The notes beneath the pieces were generated by a model. It was not told the DNA's origin, searched no databases, and saw only the letters and a list, made by a program, of their open reading frames with translations. 64,000 bases of DNA from Dryomyza anilis (Eukaryota; Arthropoda; Insecta; Diptera; Dryomyzidae), in the NCBI GenBank assembly GCA_951804985.1, contig OX638133.1, forward strand, positions 29,165,963 to 29,229,962, read 5' to 3'. Both the position numbers and the translations under genes were made by a program. The first letter of the stretch is position 1. Each line of letters opens with the position of its first letter. Shown piece after piece: positions 45,960 to 58,059 of the stretch.

Positions 45960-46960
45960 TCTCTAACTTTTTACAGATTTGAGTTTTCAATCACATTTCT
46001 GATGTATTCCATTGAGAATACTTCACCTAATATTTTTAAATAATTCACTAGAAATTCGGATTGAACTGACCAAAGTTATGACCAGTCAAACGCAAAAAAT
46101 ATGAATTTTAAGGTGTACCTATTATTTGTTGCATCACATCAATGATTTTCATAATTAAATAAAAGTACATATCGTACCTCAAACTAGATATAATTCTATA
46201 ATTCCTCTTACTTTGTTTTTGCTAATCACTATTTAAGTACACAGCCTGACTTTTTGAAATTCACAAATTCGATTGAAAAAAATGTACCTTTTTTTGTTTG
46301 ATATGAAAAATATTTAGTAGGTGACCTTCATTTGACTCTATTTCAGGATACTGAGGTAAACCAAAGGAAATATTACATTTCTGCAAACCTAAATTCTACT
46401 GGTTGAAGGTTTTGTTGAAATTTCTATGAATAATTGAAAGGAGAAAAAAATTATATTGATTAAAAGTAGCAACACAAAATAAAATTTAAATCAAAAATCA
46501 TATGCGTGAATTTGTATTTAATCTGTAGACGTAAAGAGTGATTTGTAAAAACAAAGTAAGAGGAATTATACAATTACGGATCTAGTTTCACATATAATAT
46601 ATAATTTTATTGAATTATGAAAATTCAATGCAATAATTAATAGGTACACCTTAAAATCAATAATTTTTGTGTTTGACTGGTCATAACTTCGGTCAGATTA
46701 ATCCAAATTTCATGTACTTTATTTTAAAATATTAGCTAAAGTATTCTCAGAGGAATATAAAAGTAATTGGATCGATAACTCAGATCTGTGAAATGTTAAA
46801 GTCCAAAATATGTTGAAAAACACTAAAATTGTCATATATTTGTATAACGTAATAACTCAATTGAGGCAATTTGAAAAAAGTGAGTATGAGGTAATGATTA
46901 GAATTCGGAAATCCATCGGAAAATTATACTAAGGTTGTGGATAATTAAAAAAGTCTCCAT
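45960..46960. mobile_element. Foldback element of about 1 kb with arms of about 270 bp
   Basis: Left arm (about 45970-46255) and right arm (about 46525-46805) are inverted copies. Matching words are ACCAAAGTTATGACCAGTCA/TGACTGGTCATAACTTCGGT, TTAAGGTGTACCTATT/AATAGGTACACCTTAA and TTCCTCTTACTTTGTTTTTG/AAAAACAAAGTAAGAGGAA. The right end continues as the family D terminus (TGAGTATGAGGTAATGATTA). The family A copy at 45633-45932 sits against the left edge, perhaps having replaced the left terminus. Confidence 0.82.
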
Positions 46961-46969
46961 TTGTTGTCT

Positions 46970-48530
46970 AGTGTTATTCTTATAAAAAAAAAACACGACT
47001 GTTTCGTAAAAATCTACATATAGCTGACAATTTACGAAAGTTTTGTAATTTTTTCGTAAAATGTAAAGCTCATTTGTAAAATATGTCATGCTTTCGTAAA
47101 AAAATTCTTTTTCAAAATAACACAACGAAATTTTCGTAATTTAAACCAAACAATTGTAATATTGTTGTAATTTTAATTTTACAAATACTGATTTGTAATA
47201 TATACGAATCGTTCGTAAAAATAAATGTGAAAAAAGAATAGAAATTACAAAAGTTACGGGCATTTTATGAATTATTCGTGTATTTTACGACATAAAAAAT
47301 TAGGAAAAAAAAAATTCGTAAAATTGAAATTTATACTGGTTCTTTTATGACCTTTAAATACAACGAAAGTTTCGTATTTTAAACGAAATAATTGTATTGT
47401 AATTGTTATTTTAATTTTACGAATATTAATTTGTAATATATACGAATCGTTTGTAAACAAAAAATTTGGAAAAATAATAGAAATTACAAATGTTTCGTGT
47501 ATTTTATGAATTATTCGTGTATTTTACGACATAAAAAATTACGAAAAAATATTACGTAAAATTGTAATTTATACTTGGTTGCTTTAGGACCTTTAAATAC
47601 AACAAAAATTTCGTAATTTAAACGAAATAATTGTAATATTGTTGTCATTTTAATTTTACGAATATTGATTCGTAATATATACGAATCGTTCGTAAAAATA
47701 ATTTGTGAAAAATAAATTACAAATGTTTCGTGTATTCTACGAATTATTCGTGTATTTTACGACATAAAAAATTACGAAAAAATATTTCGTAAAAATGAAA
47801 TTTATACTTGGTTGCTTTAGGACCTTTAAATACAACAAAAATTTCGTAATTTAAACGAAATAATTGTAATATTGTTGTCATTTTTATTTTACGAATATTG
47901 ATTCGTAATGTATACGAATCGTTCGTAAACATAATTTGAAAAAAAAAGAATAGAAATTAAAACGTTATGTGTATTTTTCGAATTTTTTCTGTATTTTACT
48001 ACATAAAAAATTACGACCAAAATAGTTAGTAAAATTGAAATTTATACTTGGTTTCTTTAGGACCAATTAAAGTTTCGTAATTTAATCGAAATAATTGTAA
48101 TATTGTTGTCATTTTAATTTTACAAATATTGTTTCGTAATATATACGAATCGTTCGTAAAAATATTTTGAAAAAAAGATTAAAAATTACAAATGTTTCGT
48201 GTATTTTACAAATGTTTCGTATATTTTACAAATGTTTCGTGTATTTTACGAATTATTCGTGTATTTTACGTTGTCATTTTAATTTTACGAATATTGATTC
48301 GTAATGTATACGAATCATTCGTGAACATAATTTGGAAAAAAAATAAAAATTACAAATGCTTTGTGTATTTTACAAATGTTTCGTGTATTTTACGAATTAT
48401 TCGTGTATTTTACGACATAAAAAATTACGAAAAAAATATTTCGTAAAAATGAAATATATACATGGTACCTTTAGAACCTTTAAATATAACCATTTCCAAT
48501 ACTTCCAAATTAAAGCATTAACAAATTTTA
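46970..48530. repeat. Tandem array with unit of about 235 bp, five to six copies
   Basis: The landmark CGTGTATTTTACGACATAAA recurs at about 47278, 47515, 47748, 47986 (degenerate) and 48403. The unit also holds AATTTCGTAATTTAAACGAA, AATATTGTTGTCATTTTAAT and TATACGAATCGTTCGTAAA. CGTAAA/TTTACG words at about 8-bp spacing inside suggest it grew from a simpler repeat. Small open frames recur with it. Confidence 0.9.
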
Positions 48531-49030
48531 TTTTTCACATATAATTAATACCTGCTTCACACGCAAAAAGTGTTACGAATTATACTCAGCACAAATATGA
48601 TTGCAATTGAATGAACATAATCAATTCATTTATTACAGGGGACTAACGATATGTAATATTCATGTAAAAATGATCCAAAATTTTAGGACTGAATATAACT
48701 CATAAATTACATTATCATTGGCATATATTTTAAATACCACACCACATAAGAAATCAATAAATTTCGATGAAACTGAATATGTTAAAAAAAAATATTTTAT
48801 CTTTAAATTTTTCTGTATATAATTTATGTAGACATTTTAGTATTATTAACTTGATATTTTCACAAACTGGCAGCATAATTTGTAGATTTTAAGTGTTTTT
48901 TTCGGAGAGATCCATATCGACAGATCAGTATCTTCAACTGTCAAAAGTATTTTAATCGCTCGTTTGAATTTTAATCGTACGATTTAAATATACAAGAGAT
49001 AGATAATAAATTACTTAGTGTAAGCCAACA
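48531..49030. other. AT-rich intron 1 sequence, nothing recognised
   Basis: No gene or clear repeat. Confidence 0.45.
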
Positions 49031-49039
49031 GATCCAACT

Positions 49040-49450
49040 TAACAGTTGGATGCAACGGATATGGAGCAGCAGGTAACTTTTATTTTCGGCGCTAAGACTC
49101 ACTGACAGACTGGTGGTGGCGGCAGCGGCGGCGTCGGTGAGAGCAAAGAATATTTATGAACCTCCCTCCCAAAGATAAATTTCGAAAATATGCGCCACAC
49201 AGCGGGACAAAAATCAACGATCAACGAACGAACGAACGAATGAACGGGACGGGCCAACAGGTTAAACAACGGGCATGGCGCTAATTTCATTTTATTTACT
49301 CAAAGAAGATTACGTTTAATTTGCTTAAAGCAGATAAGTTTCATATGAAATTGAAGAAACTCAAATATACCGTGTATGGCTGTGGGTAAATAAGTCTTTT
49401 TGTGCCGCTGATAAACTCATAATTCAGTCAGATGTCGATCGATGGATAGA
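49040..49450. promoter_or_regulatory. Single-copy island in intron 1, candidate enhancer
   Basis: GC-balanced block containing GCGGCGGC (49125-49132), whose reverse complement GCCGCCGC fits the Mad consensus GCCGNCGC. It also has CGAACGAACGAACGAA and a TAATTTGCTTAAAGC stretch, and is sharply bounded by AT-rich repeats. In Drosophila cv-2 transcription responds to BMP signalling, so a Smad-responsive intronic element is plausible. There is no coding support. Confidence 0.25.
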
Positions 49451-49639
49451 AGAGTGACTGAGGTATGAAAATAAAGCGGAGTGGTAAATATTTTAATACA
49501 AATGTTTTAGATAGGTTCTTTTTTATTTAAATTAATGCTGTTAATAAAAATAAGGAAAATGTTATGCTGTAAAAAATAATACAAATTCTATTTTTTTAAT
49601 ATATAATCTGAATATAAAACAAAATAAATATTCTAATTG

Positions 49640-50240
49640 AATATTTTACTTTTTCTGGAAAATGTCCATTCGAAAAAAGAAATATTCAGGTCCCATTTAG
49701 GGGAAAAATATATATTAATCATATATATATATCAATAAAATATATATCAAATGGATCCTTAATATATCTATATTAAGGAACCATTTGGAGAAACGTCGAT
49801 GAAACGTTCGAAGAAATATCCATGTTTAAAAAGAGTTTATTTCGAAAATCGTCCCGTGGTATGTTGTTCGAAAATCGACAAAATACCATGAGGGAAATTT
49901 TTTAAACGTGATATGTCCATTCAGGTACAAAAAAACATTTCGGGGAATTATCAATTTGAAAAACGTTACATTCAAGAAAATATACAATTTGGAAATGTGC
50001 ATAACTTATAAGGGTCGTATTCAAAAGGCATACATATGAGAGAAATGATTGTTCGGCAAAGTGCACAATTCGAAGTAAGTAGTATACATTTCTAAAAAAT
50101 GTCCATGAAATGTCCATTATGGAAAACGTCAATTCGGCGAAGTGTACAATGCGACGAAGAGTCCATTTTTAAAAAGTGTTTTTTCTAACAACGTCCATTC
50201 GAGGGGATGTCAATATCCAAAAATTACAATTTGAAATGCA
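49640..50240. repeat. Decayed minisatellite of the GGGGAAATGTCCATTC type
   Basis: Irregular units such as GGAAAATGTCCATTCG, AAGAAATATCCATG, CGGCGAAGTGTACAAT and CGAGGGGATGTCAATAT. It is similar in unit to 38240-38455. Confidence 0.75.
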
Positions 50241-51340
50241 ATCAGTGATTCCAACTGGAGGGGAATTCCCCAAATGTTTGAGAATTTTAGTCTTAGCGGG
50301 TAATCGGGGAATGATCCACTTTTGGTGGGGAATTTCAAATTAGGATATGTTACATTTTCTACACTTTGAAAACAAACGATTTTAATTTTAAATTCGATAT
50401 CTGAGTACAATATACTGTTTTTTCCAATGAATTCAAACGATTTGTTTTCAACGATTTTATTGTTTTTGCAAAATAATGATATTGAATTCAAAATATTTAG
50501 TTTATAATTTTGCATATAAAATCGAATTCGATCGAATATGCCTCGAATTCGATGGAATATGCCTCTATATTCCAATCTTTAAAAATATAGAAAATGTGAT
50601 AGATCAATTTCACATTTAATTTAATTTTTGACATTGTTTGCTCCAATTCAAAAATATTTTTGTCTGCTTAAATGGTAAATTTTAATTGCTAATTAAAAAC
50701 TGGTTTAAAAAGATCCCGTTTTTCCGGTACTTTTTAAAATAAACTTAGTTTAAACTAGATGTAATTTCATTCATAGTTAACATATCACAAATAAAATGTC
50801 ACATAAACTGATTACGAATTGTTTACGCTCTGTAATGTTAAAAGTATTTCATACAATTTGATTAGGAACTATAGACTTTTAAAACTTTATAAAAATTTAA
50901 ACCAAGTTTAAACATGAATTGAACACAGAACCCTTAACATCTTTTTAAATTGAACGACGTTTAACTTTCTTAGTAATAAAAATGTAACCAATTGCTAAGG
51001 AAAAATAGTTTTCTCAATTTGTAATCTCTGTCGAAAGTCATTCAAAAATTAAAGAATTTAAAAATATATTTCAGGAATCGAGCAACTTTATACATAAAAA
51101 AAAACTTGTTAAAAAAAAAGTTCTTACAATGACCCAGCAAACAGACAATGCAAAAAAATGTATTACAATTGGGTAATATTTGTACCGGGGAATATTTCGG
51201 TTTTTATTACAAATGTATTAAAAATAACATTTATTCTCAGTGTGTTTAAATTACATTCGTGCAAAGAATTGTATAGTAAATTGGGGAATTTCGTTAAGAA
51301 TATCGGGGAGAAAGAAAATATGAGTTGATTTCACTGGATG
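50241..51340. other. AT-rich intron 1 sequence, no gene
   Basis: No feature beyond one or two minisatellite-like remnants (GGGGAATTCCCCAAATG near 50260; GTAATCGGGGAATGATCC near 50300). Confidence 0.4.
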
Positions 51341-51349
51341 GAATTGACA

Positions 51350-52800
51350 TTTACTTTACTGTTATATGATTTATTCAGGACAAAACCACATTTCAAGGAA
51401 ATGTCAAATTGAGAAAACGTTCCGGTACATTTAATATTCGGATAAGTCTCGGAAATGTTCTTTCGGAAAAGAGTACTATTCAAAGAAGTATACATTTCTG
51501 GAAGGGGTCTATGAAATAACAAATTTTAAAAAGTTCGGATAAGTCTGGAAATGTACATTCGGAAAAGTGTACTATTGAAAAAAGTATACATTTCTGGAAA
51601 GGGTCTATGAAATAACAAATTTTAAAAAGTTCATTCTGAGTCCAATTGGGAAATGTACAATTCGTAGAAATATTCTTTTTGAAAAAAGGTTTTTAGAAAA
51701 ACATGCATTTTCGTAAATGTCAATAACAGGGAAATATCATTTGAGAAAATGGCTAGACTAGTAAATTTGTGTTCGGGCAGAAAAGTACATTTCGAGGAAA
51801 TTTCAAATTGAGAAAATGTTCCATTCTGGTAAATTTAATATTCGGAAAACTCTGCATTCGGGAAAACGTTGAAAGGTAGATTTGGAAGTGTACTGTACAT
51901 TCGAGAATGAGTACATTTCAATGAATTATCAATTTGTGGAAAGGGCCTATTAAATAACAAATTTAAAAAAGTCCATTCGGAGTCCAATCGGGAATTGTAC
52001 AATGTGGGGAAGTATACATTTTTAAAAAAGGGTTTTTAGAAAAATGTTCATTCGAGGAAATGTCAATATCGGGGAAATACCATTTTGTAAAATTACTACA
52101 CTGTTTAATTTGCATGTGGGGAGAAAAGTACATTTCGGGGAAATGTCAAATTCAGCAAACGACATATTCAGATAAATATAAAATTCGGAATCAATTCGGG
52201 CAAACGTTGAAATGAAGAATTGTTAGAGAAATGTTCATTCGAAAAATTTGTGGAAAGGGCCTATTAAATAACAAATTTAAAAAAGTCCATTCGGAGTCCA
52301 ATCAGGATTTATACAATTTGGGGAAGTATCCATTTTTAAATAGAATTTTTAGAAAAATGTTCATTCGAGGAAACGTCAATATCGGGGAAACACCATTTTG
52401 TAAAATTACTACACTGGTAAATGTGTATTCGGGGAGAAAAGTACATTTCGGGGAAATGTCAAATTCAGGAAACGACACATTCAGGTAAATATACAATTCG
52501 GAATCAATTCTGGCAAACGTTGAAATGAAGAATTGTCAGAGAAATGCAATCCGATAAAGAATTAATATCTGAAGAATCTATTTGGAATAAGTGGACATAG
52601 AAATTGCAATAAATAAATTCGAGGAATCAATTCTGCTACGGATCATTCATTCCAGGAAATATCAATATCAAAAAATTCTTATTTAGGGTAGATTTTCGTT
52701 CGGGAAAATGTTCATTCGGGAAAATCATCATTCTTGGAAGTGCACATTTCGAGTGAATTGTAGGATTGGGGCAACACGGGATGAATCCATTTCTCCAAAG
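51350..52800. repeat. Minisatellite of the GGGGAAATGTCAAATTC type with larger duplicated units
   Basis: Irregular 18-24-bp units (ACATTTCGGGGAAATGTCAA, ATTCGGAAAAGTGTACTATT). Higher-order copies of about 300 bp are clear: 51955-52170 and 52254-52475 share AGTCCATTCGGAGTCCAATC, TTTAGAAAAATGTTCATTCG and TACTACACTG. 51470-51540 and 51555-51630 are also near-identical. Confidence 0.88.
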
Positions 52801-52959
52801 TATTTATTTCTAGATTTTTTTTATTTTTTTTTATAAAATATATATATAGCAATTATATACATAAATTAAAGCTGCTTAAAGTGTAGTAAATTTACTACGT
52901 ATGTAAAATAAAAAGTGCGAACGAAATAATCGTGTGTAGAATTTTAAAGGTGTGTTTAT

Positions 52960-53570
52960 TGTTTTTGTGGAGTGGTGATGGTGGTTGTGCTCACGAGAGG
53001 ACACACACGAAAGTACGATGGCATGGTAAAGCGCACAGCGCACGCGCACTTCTTAAGGCGTCTTAGGCTTATTTTTTTGTATATTTTTTTTTTATTTTTT
53101 TATCAAGGAAAACAAACAGTAAAATAATAAATCTTGCAGTTTACACTCAAATACAAATGCGTGGTTCAACAACAACAGCAGCACCAGCAACAATAAGAAC
53201 AACAACTAAAACACAAAAAAAAAGTCAACAACAGCAATAGCAACATGCCACAGAACAACAGCAACAAAGAAAACGTGAGCCATCGACGGCACACGGAGGA
53301 CCGGACCACCTGAGTTGTGGCGCTTAAACCCAAAAAACTCAAGAGCCCTCAGCGGCAATAGCAATAGCAACAGCAACTGACAGCGACAACAAGAACAACA
53401 ACAGCAGCAGACATACGCGCGCGCCATGGAGCAACAGAAGCAACAGCACAACAACAACAATAAGACAAACACAACAACACGCAGAGGAGAGACCCACACA
53501 ATAAGAACATGAAATAGGGAACATTTAGTGAACAGCAATAAGATTTGTATCTGTGGCTGCAAGAAGAACA
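52960..53570. other. CAA/CAG-rich single-copy island in intron 1
   Basis: Contains ACAACAGCAGCAC and many CAACAA/CAGCAG runs, with a GCGCACAGCGCACGCGCAC stretch at about 53030. The long minus-strand frames with cysteine/valine/leucine runs are translations of the trinucleotides. Confidence 0.35.
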
Positions 53571-53639
53571 CTAAACCTGCAAAAAGAACCTGTTAAAAAA
53601 AGTAATAAAAATTCAAGGAATAAAAAATATAATTTTAAT

Positions 53640-53820
53640 GTTAAATATCTAATTAAAAAATAAATAATTAATTAATTAAATCATAATTTCTTTTATTTTT
53701 TAAAAAATTTTGATAAAATTTTTTGTTTCGATTTTTTTCTAATTTTTTTTCTAATTTTAAAATTTTTTTTTTTTTTTAATTTTTTTTTTTTTCATATAAT
53801 TTTTAATCTGTTATTTTTTA
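53640..53820. repeat. A/T homopolymer tract
   Basis: About 180 bp of poly-T-rich sequence. Confidence 0.7.
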
Positions 53821-53829
53821 AATAAAACT

Positions 53830-54350
53830 TTTACAACATCTTCTGCCGTGTTCAATTCATGCAACAACAAACAATTGCGAATACAACAACACATCATTGC
53901 GCATACAACAACACATAACGCGAGATTGAGTTTTATTATTGCTTTCTTCGACTTGTGTAGCGATAAAACGAACACAACAACAATCTACACGTCTTCTACC
54001 GTGTTCAATTCATACAACAACAAACACATGCGAATACAACAACACATCATTGCAGCTCGAGATTGAGTTTTTCACGGAAATTAAAAAAAAACAAATCATT
54101 GGTGTTGTTGTACAACGTGATGTTTTTGTTTGGTGGGATGGCTGGACACCTCTAATCAAAATATATAAATATTTGTCTACGGTGCTACCTCACAACAGTC
54201 AATGCAAACCTCTCACAATGGCGGACTCGCGTTTCTTTAGTCCTAACTGTGCATGCGTTTTATCATTGTTTTCTTCGACGTGTGTAGCAATAAAACGAAC
54301 ACAACAACAATCTTTACGTCTTTTCAGCTCGAGATTGAGTTTTTCACTGG
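53830..54350. repeat. Diverged relatives of the 3177-4960 tandem unit
   Basis: ACATCTTCTGCCGTGTTCAA, TTGCTTTCTTCGACTTGTGT, ATAAAACGAACACAACAACA and GAGATTGAGTTTTTCAC parallel CACGTCTTCTGCTGAGTGCA, CGATCACTATGTAGCG and GCGATTGAGTTTTTCGCGG of that array. Three or so partial units lie at 53835, 53975 and 54265. Confidence 0.75.
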
Positions 54351-54359
54351 ATCACAGGT

Positions 54360-55042
54360 CATAGGTTGACCAATCAATAATCTTAGTTCTGAGTTTATTT
54401 CATCTAGCTCTTAGTGTTTTCTCTACACAGGAGTTAAAAAAGCCACAGGAGTTTAATAAGATCAAGATCCACATCTCCTTCTGGTTTGTACAAAGTGAAC
54501 ATATTCACACTCTCTTAGTGTAGGGGTTTAAAAGCATATACAAAGTAGCAAAATTGTATAAAAACTAAAAACAAATGCAAATAAATGTACAACAAAAAAA
54601 GATGCCATGCTGTAACTTGTTTTTTTTTTTTTTATTTTGTCCAGTCATGAAAAAGTTGAGTATTTTTTTTTTAACTGAGCCGATATAATGTGTGTGACCT
54701 ACTCTATGGTGTGTACAGTGTGAAAAGAGCTTGAGGAGATTTAGCTGTATTGTCGGAAACTTGATATTGTTTAGCGCCAACTTCTTTAACGAATTGTAGG
54801 TGGTCCAAAAATAAAAAAAGACGCCAGATATATTTAAAAATGGAGTAATAGTATCTGTTTCATTACCGCTTTTATACATATTACCTTTTGGTAAACATTT
54901 CAAGTTTAGCATTAATATTAAACCATAGCAGTTAATTTACAATTTGATAAATACTGTTGATGTTTAAAGGCAGTTTCTATACTCTGATTAATCGTTAATC
55001 AGATTAGCAATGGGTCTAATAATATTAGATCAGTATGCACTA
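54360..55042. other. Intron 1 sequence, no gene
   Basis: No convincing feature. Confidence 0.45.
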
Positions 55043-55295
55043 CACAGAAAAAATAATCGACGTAAATATAGCAACCAACATTCATTGCATTCATTAATCA
55101 ATCCAGCAATGAAATTCACTAATTTAATGAAAACATTTATTATTCTTCGTTAATTCAGCAATTCTGTTTGCTTATATGAATATTTGTACGTCAATGCAGC
55201 AAATTAATTAGTTGGCGCAGTTTCAGCAATTATATTTGCTGTGTTGATTAATGAATGCAATTAATGTCAGTTGCTATATTTACGTTTTTTCTGCG
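55043..55295. mobile_element. MITE family B, complete copy (253 bp, TIRs of about 55 bp)
   Basis: Left end CACAGAAAAAATAATCGACG, TAAATATAGCAACCAACATT and CATTGCATTCATTAATCAA. The right end mirrors it: TTGATTAATGAATGCAATTA, ATGTCAGTTGCTATATTTAC, GTTTTTTCTGCG. The loop contains TTTAATGAAAACATTTATTA and GTACGTCAATGCAGCAAATT. Confidence 0.92.
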
Positions 55296-56930
55296 AAGCA
55301 GTGATAAAACTTGAATTAAATCTGCAAAATTTTCTAAAACTAAATGAACAAATGGAATTTTCACAATGGAATTTTCAAAATGGAATTTTTATGTTTTACG
55401 TTTTATCATAGATCTTTCCATTGACCAATTTTAGAGCCTTTAAAGATAGAGACATAAATGTGAAATTTTTTATGAACTCAGATTCAAAAAAGTATCAAGA
55501 TTTTTTTCAGAACGCTTTAAATTATTGCAAATAAAGAGTCCTATTTATAAGCTCATTAGAAACCCACAGATACGAGGTTCTGTAAGTATCAAACAAATTT
55601 AGAATTTTCACTCATACAAATCTACCATCAAATAGCATTTTAAGATCATTTTTATGTATTTATTTTTTAATAAGAGAATCCTCCGTAAATAGAGTGATGG
55701 TAGAGTCAAAATAGAAATAAGAATCACATAAATATAAAGATTTTGTTGGCTTCTAAAACCAGGTTTCGCGAGACTTTTTGTTCCTAGATTGGTCATATAT
55801 GATGCATACGTAGCATACGAAATATGATTCTTCTAGAGGTCTTTAAGTGTTTGTTGGGTTTAGGGTAATTCTGAACCGATTTCGCTTCATATTCGAGAAT
55901 TCGTGACATGCCTCTAAATGTATGCAACACTTATAGTGTGAAATGCAATGTGAAATGCATACAACATACTTCTAGGGGCAGCATTTATGCGTCAAACACA
56001 AATTTTGTGTTCGATGTCACCCTGCCATATTATTCATAGCCCCTATTTACGGAACAAAATTGTATAAAACCAAAATAATAAGCAGTAGTAGTGTAGACAA
56101 ATGGTGGCCGTTAGTAAAATATTGTCTTTAACAAGTACAACAATTCCAAACGAGAACTGGAGAAAGGTAAAATTGAAATAAAATAATAAAAAACTTACAG
56201 GAATAAATAAAATAATAAAAAAAAAATTATAAATTAAAAAAATAAATTCCAGAAATTATTTTAAAAATCAAAAATTAAATTCTAAAATTACTAATTTCTT
56301 TTTTTTCCTCTTTTTGATCCAGTTTTTGCAAAAGTTCTTACTCCATGAAATTCTCCACTCCCACATGTAGTAACTGCTTTCGTTATCAAGAAATCAAATC
56401 ATAGCCTTATAAATAAATTTCTTTATTTGCTAATTTTTTGCTATCTGTGTTTCATCAAATATTGCGGTCTTCGTGCGAAATTAGATGGTGTTACAATAAT
56501 TTATAATCTTTGTTTTAATTTTTTTTTATACTTGGCTGTTGACTGCTAACTGCTGTCGACACATATTCGACGTACGCCAGACAGGCATCAGATACGTTTG
56601 CAAATATATCTTGGTTGAAAAAAACTATAAAGCAAAATTAACACCTCACTGACCAATGTCTTCTATAAGACCATTTGTTTGCCCAAATTTAAATGTTGAG
56701 TACTAGAGTTAATAGTTACCGAGAAAAAGACCCCAATGAAATATATGCCTAATAAATAAAAGCTAATGAAAAAAACCCTCCATAGAAGATGAATAAAATA
56801 ACATCCAATGAAATAAAAATCACATAAAGAAAAATAAAAAACATATTTCTGAATTAATAAAATTAAATCAGTACTCAAAAATAATATTTGATTGTTTATT
56901 TTAGCGTTAAATAACTGAAAACACCAAACG
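55296..56930. other. Intron 1 sequence, no gene
   Basis: 55560-56100 is moderately balanced but open frames are short. The rest is AT-rich. Confidence 0.4.
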
Positions 56931-56940
56931 GCTCAAACGT

Positions 56941-57157
56941 TTTCTATTAGTGATGTCAAAAGTCACAGAATTCGAAATCGGGACATTTCAGTTTGTAGAT
57001 CAATGCACTATGATCTACAAACTGAAATGTCTCAGCTTCGAATCCCGTGACTTTTAATATCGCTAATAGAAAATGCTTTTTCTATAGTGCGAACTATTTA
57101 GGCAGAAAATGGCAAACCAAAGATGGTAAGCACTACCTTTTAAAAGCAGCTTACCCC
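56941..57157. mobile_element. Two head-to-head SINE heads forming a 62-bp-arm hairpin, plus SINE body fragment
   Basis: 56941-57002 and 57011-57072 are inverted copies with few mismatches, separated by the 8-nt loop ATGCACTA. Reading right from the loop, GATCTACAAACTGAAATGTC then TCAGCTTCGAATCCCG aligns with the anticodon-to-box B part of the SINE at 26420. 57086-57155 (TGCGAACTATTTAGGCAGAA, AATGGCAAACC) aligns with the body of that SINE. Box A is missing from both heads. Confidence 0.7.
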
Positions 57158-57978
57158 ACACAAAAAAATCATATTGATGAATAATATTAATGACTAACGA
57201 CATCAATGTTATGAATGCGATCATAAATATGAAGAACACTTGGTAACTGTCTTGTGTCTATTCTTCAATATGATGAATATTATGTGAAGAATATTAATGA
57301 ACAAGAACATAAAATACAACATATTTTACTTCATATTGAAGAATGCGGTTCATCAAACCAAATTTCAATTAAAATATTTATTTTTCGTTCAAATTTTGCT
57401 GTACTACTCAATTCTCAATTAGTTCTTGTATGTTATTTAATAGTAAAATGTTCTATAATATATTTATTTATAATTACAACTTTTTATTTATAAAAAGTTA
57501 TATTTAAAAAAAAATTTGAGAAATTTTTTTTTCGAAAACATTTTTTTTTTTGAAAACCAACATTTTTCCGTATACATTTTTTCTGATAATTTTTATATTT
57601 TCGAAAAAAAAAAATTTTTCGGAATTTTTTTTTTCTCGGATGATTTTTTTTTTCTTTTTTTCTGTTCTTTTTTAAATAAAATTTGTACAACACTTTTTTT
57701 CGAATTATATAAAAAAAAAATTTTTTTTGATAAATATTGTGTATAATCATAAATATTATGAACAAATTCATCAATATAACGATTCAAATTCATTATATTG
57801 AATATATCATTCTTTTCTATGATTGTATTAATAATTTCATATATATATATATATAATAAATGCATTCATTAATATGTCATTTAATGAACGGTGGTATCAA
57901 TATGATGAAACTGGTAGTTGGTAGAAAATTCATAATATATATGAATGAATTCATCATATTGATGATTTTTTTTCTGTG
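57157..57978. mobile_element. Foldback element of the ATGAAT type, 822 bp
   Basis: Starts CACACAAAAAAATCATATTG and ends with its near-mirror TTCATCATATTGATGATTTT then TTTCTGTG. The arms contain repeated ATGAAT/TCATCAATAT words as at 7190-8760. The centre (57490-57730) is poly-A/T with TTTTTTTCGAA repeats. Confidence 0.7.
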
Positions 57979-58059
57979 CACTGAACATGTAAAACAACTT
58001 TTGCTTGAATAAGCAGATTCGAAATATTTGTTTGAAAGAGCTGCCTATTTTCTGCCTGT

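Noticed and set aside
53206..53571. 121-codon minus-strand frame rich in C, V and L
   Set aside because: It translates CAA/CAG/CAT trinucleotide runs in reverse; no signal for splicing or a domain.
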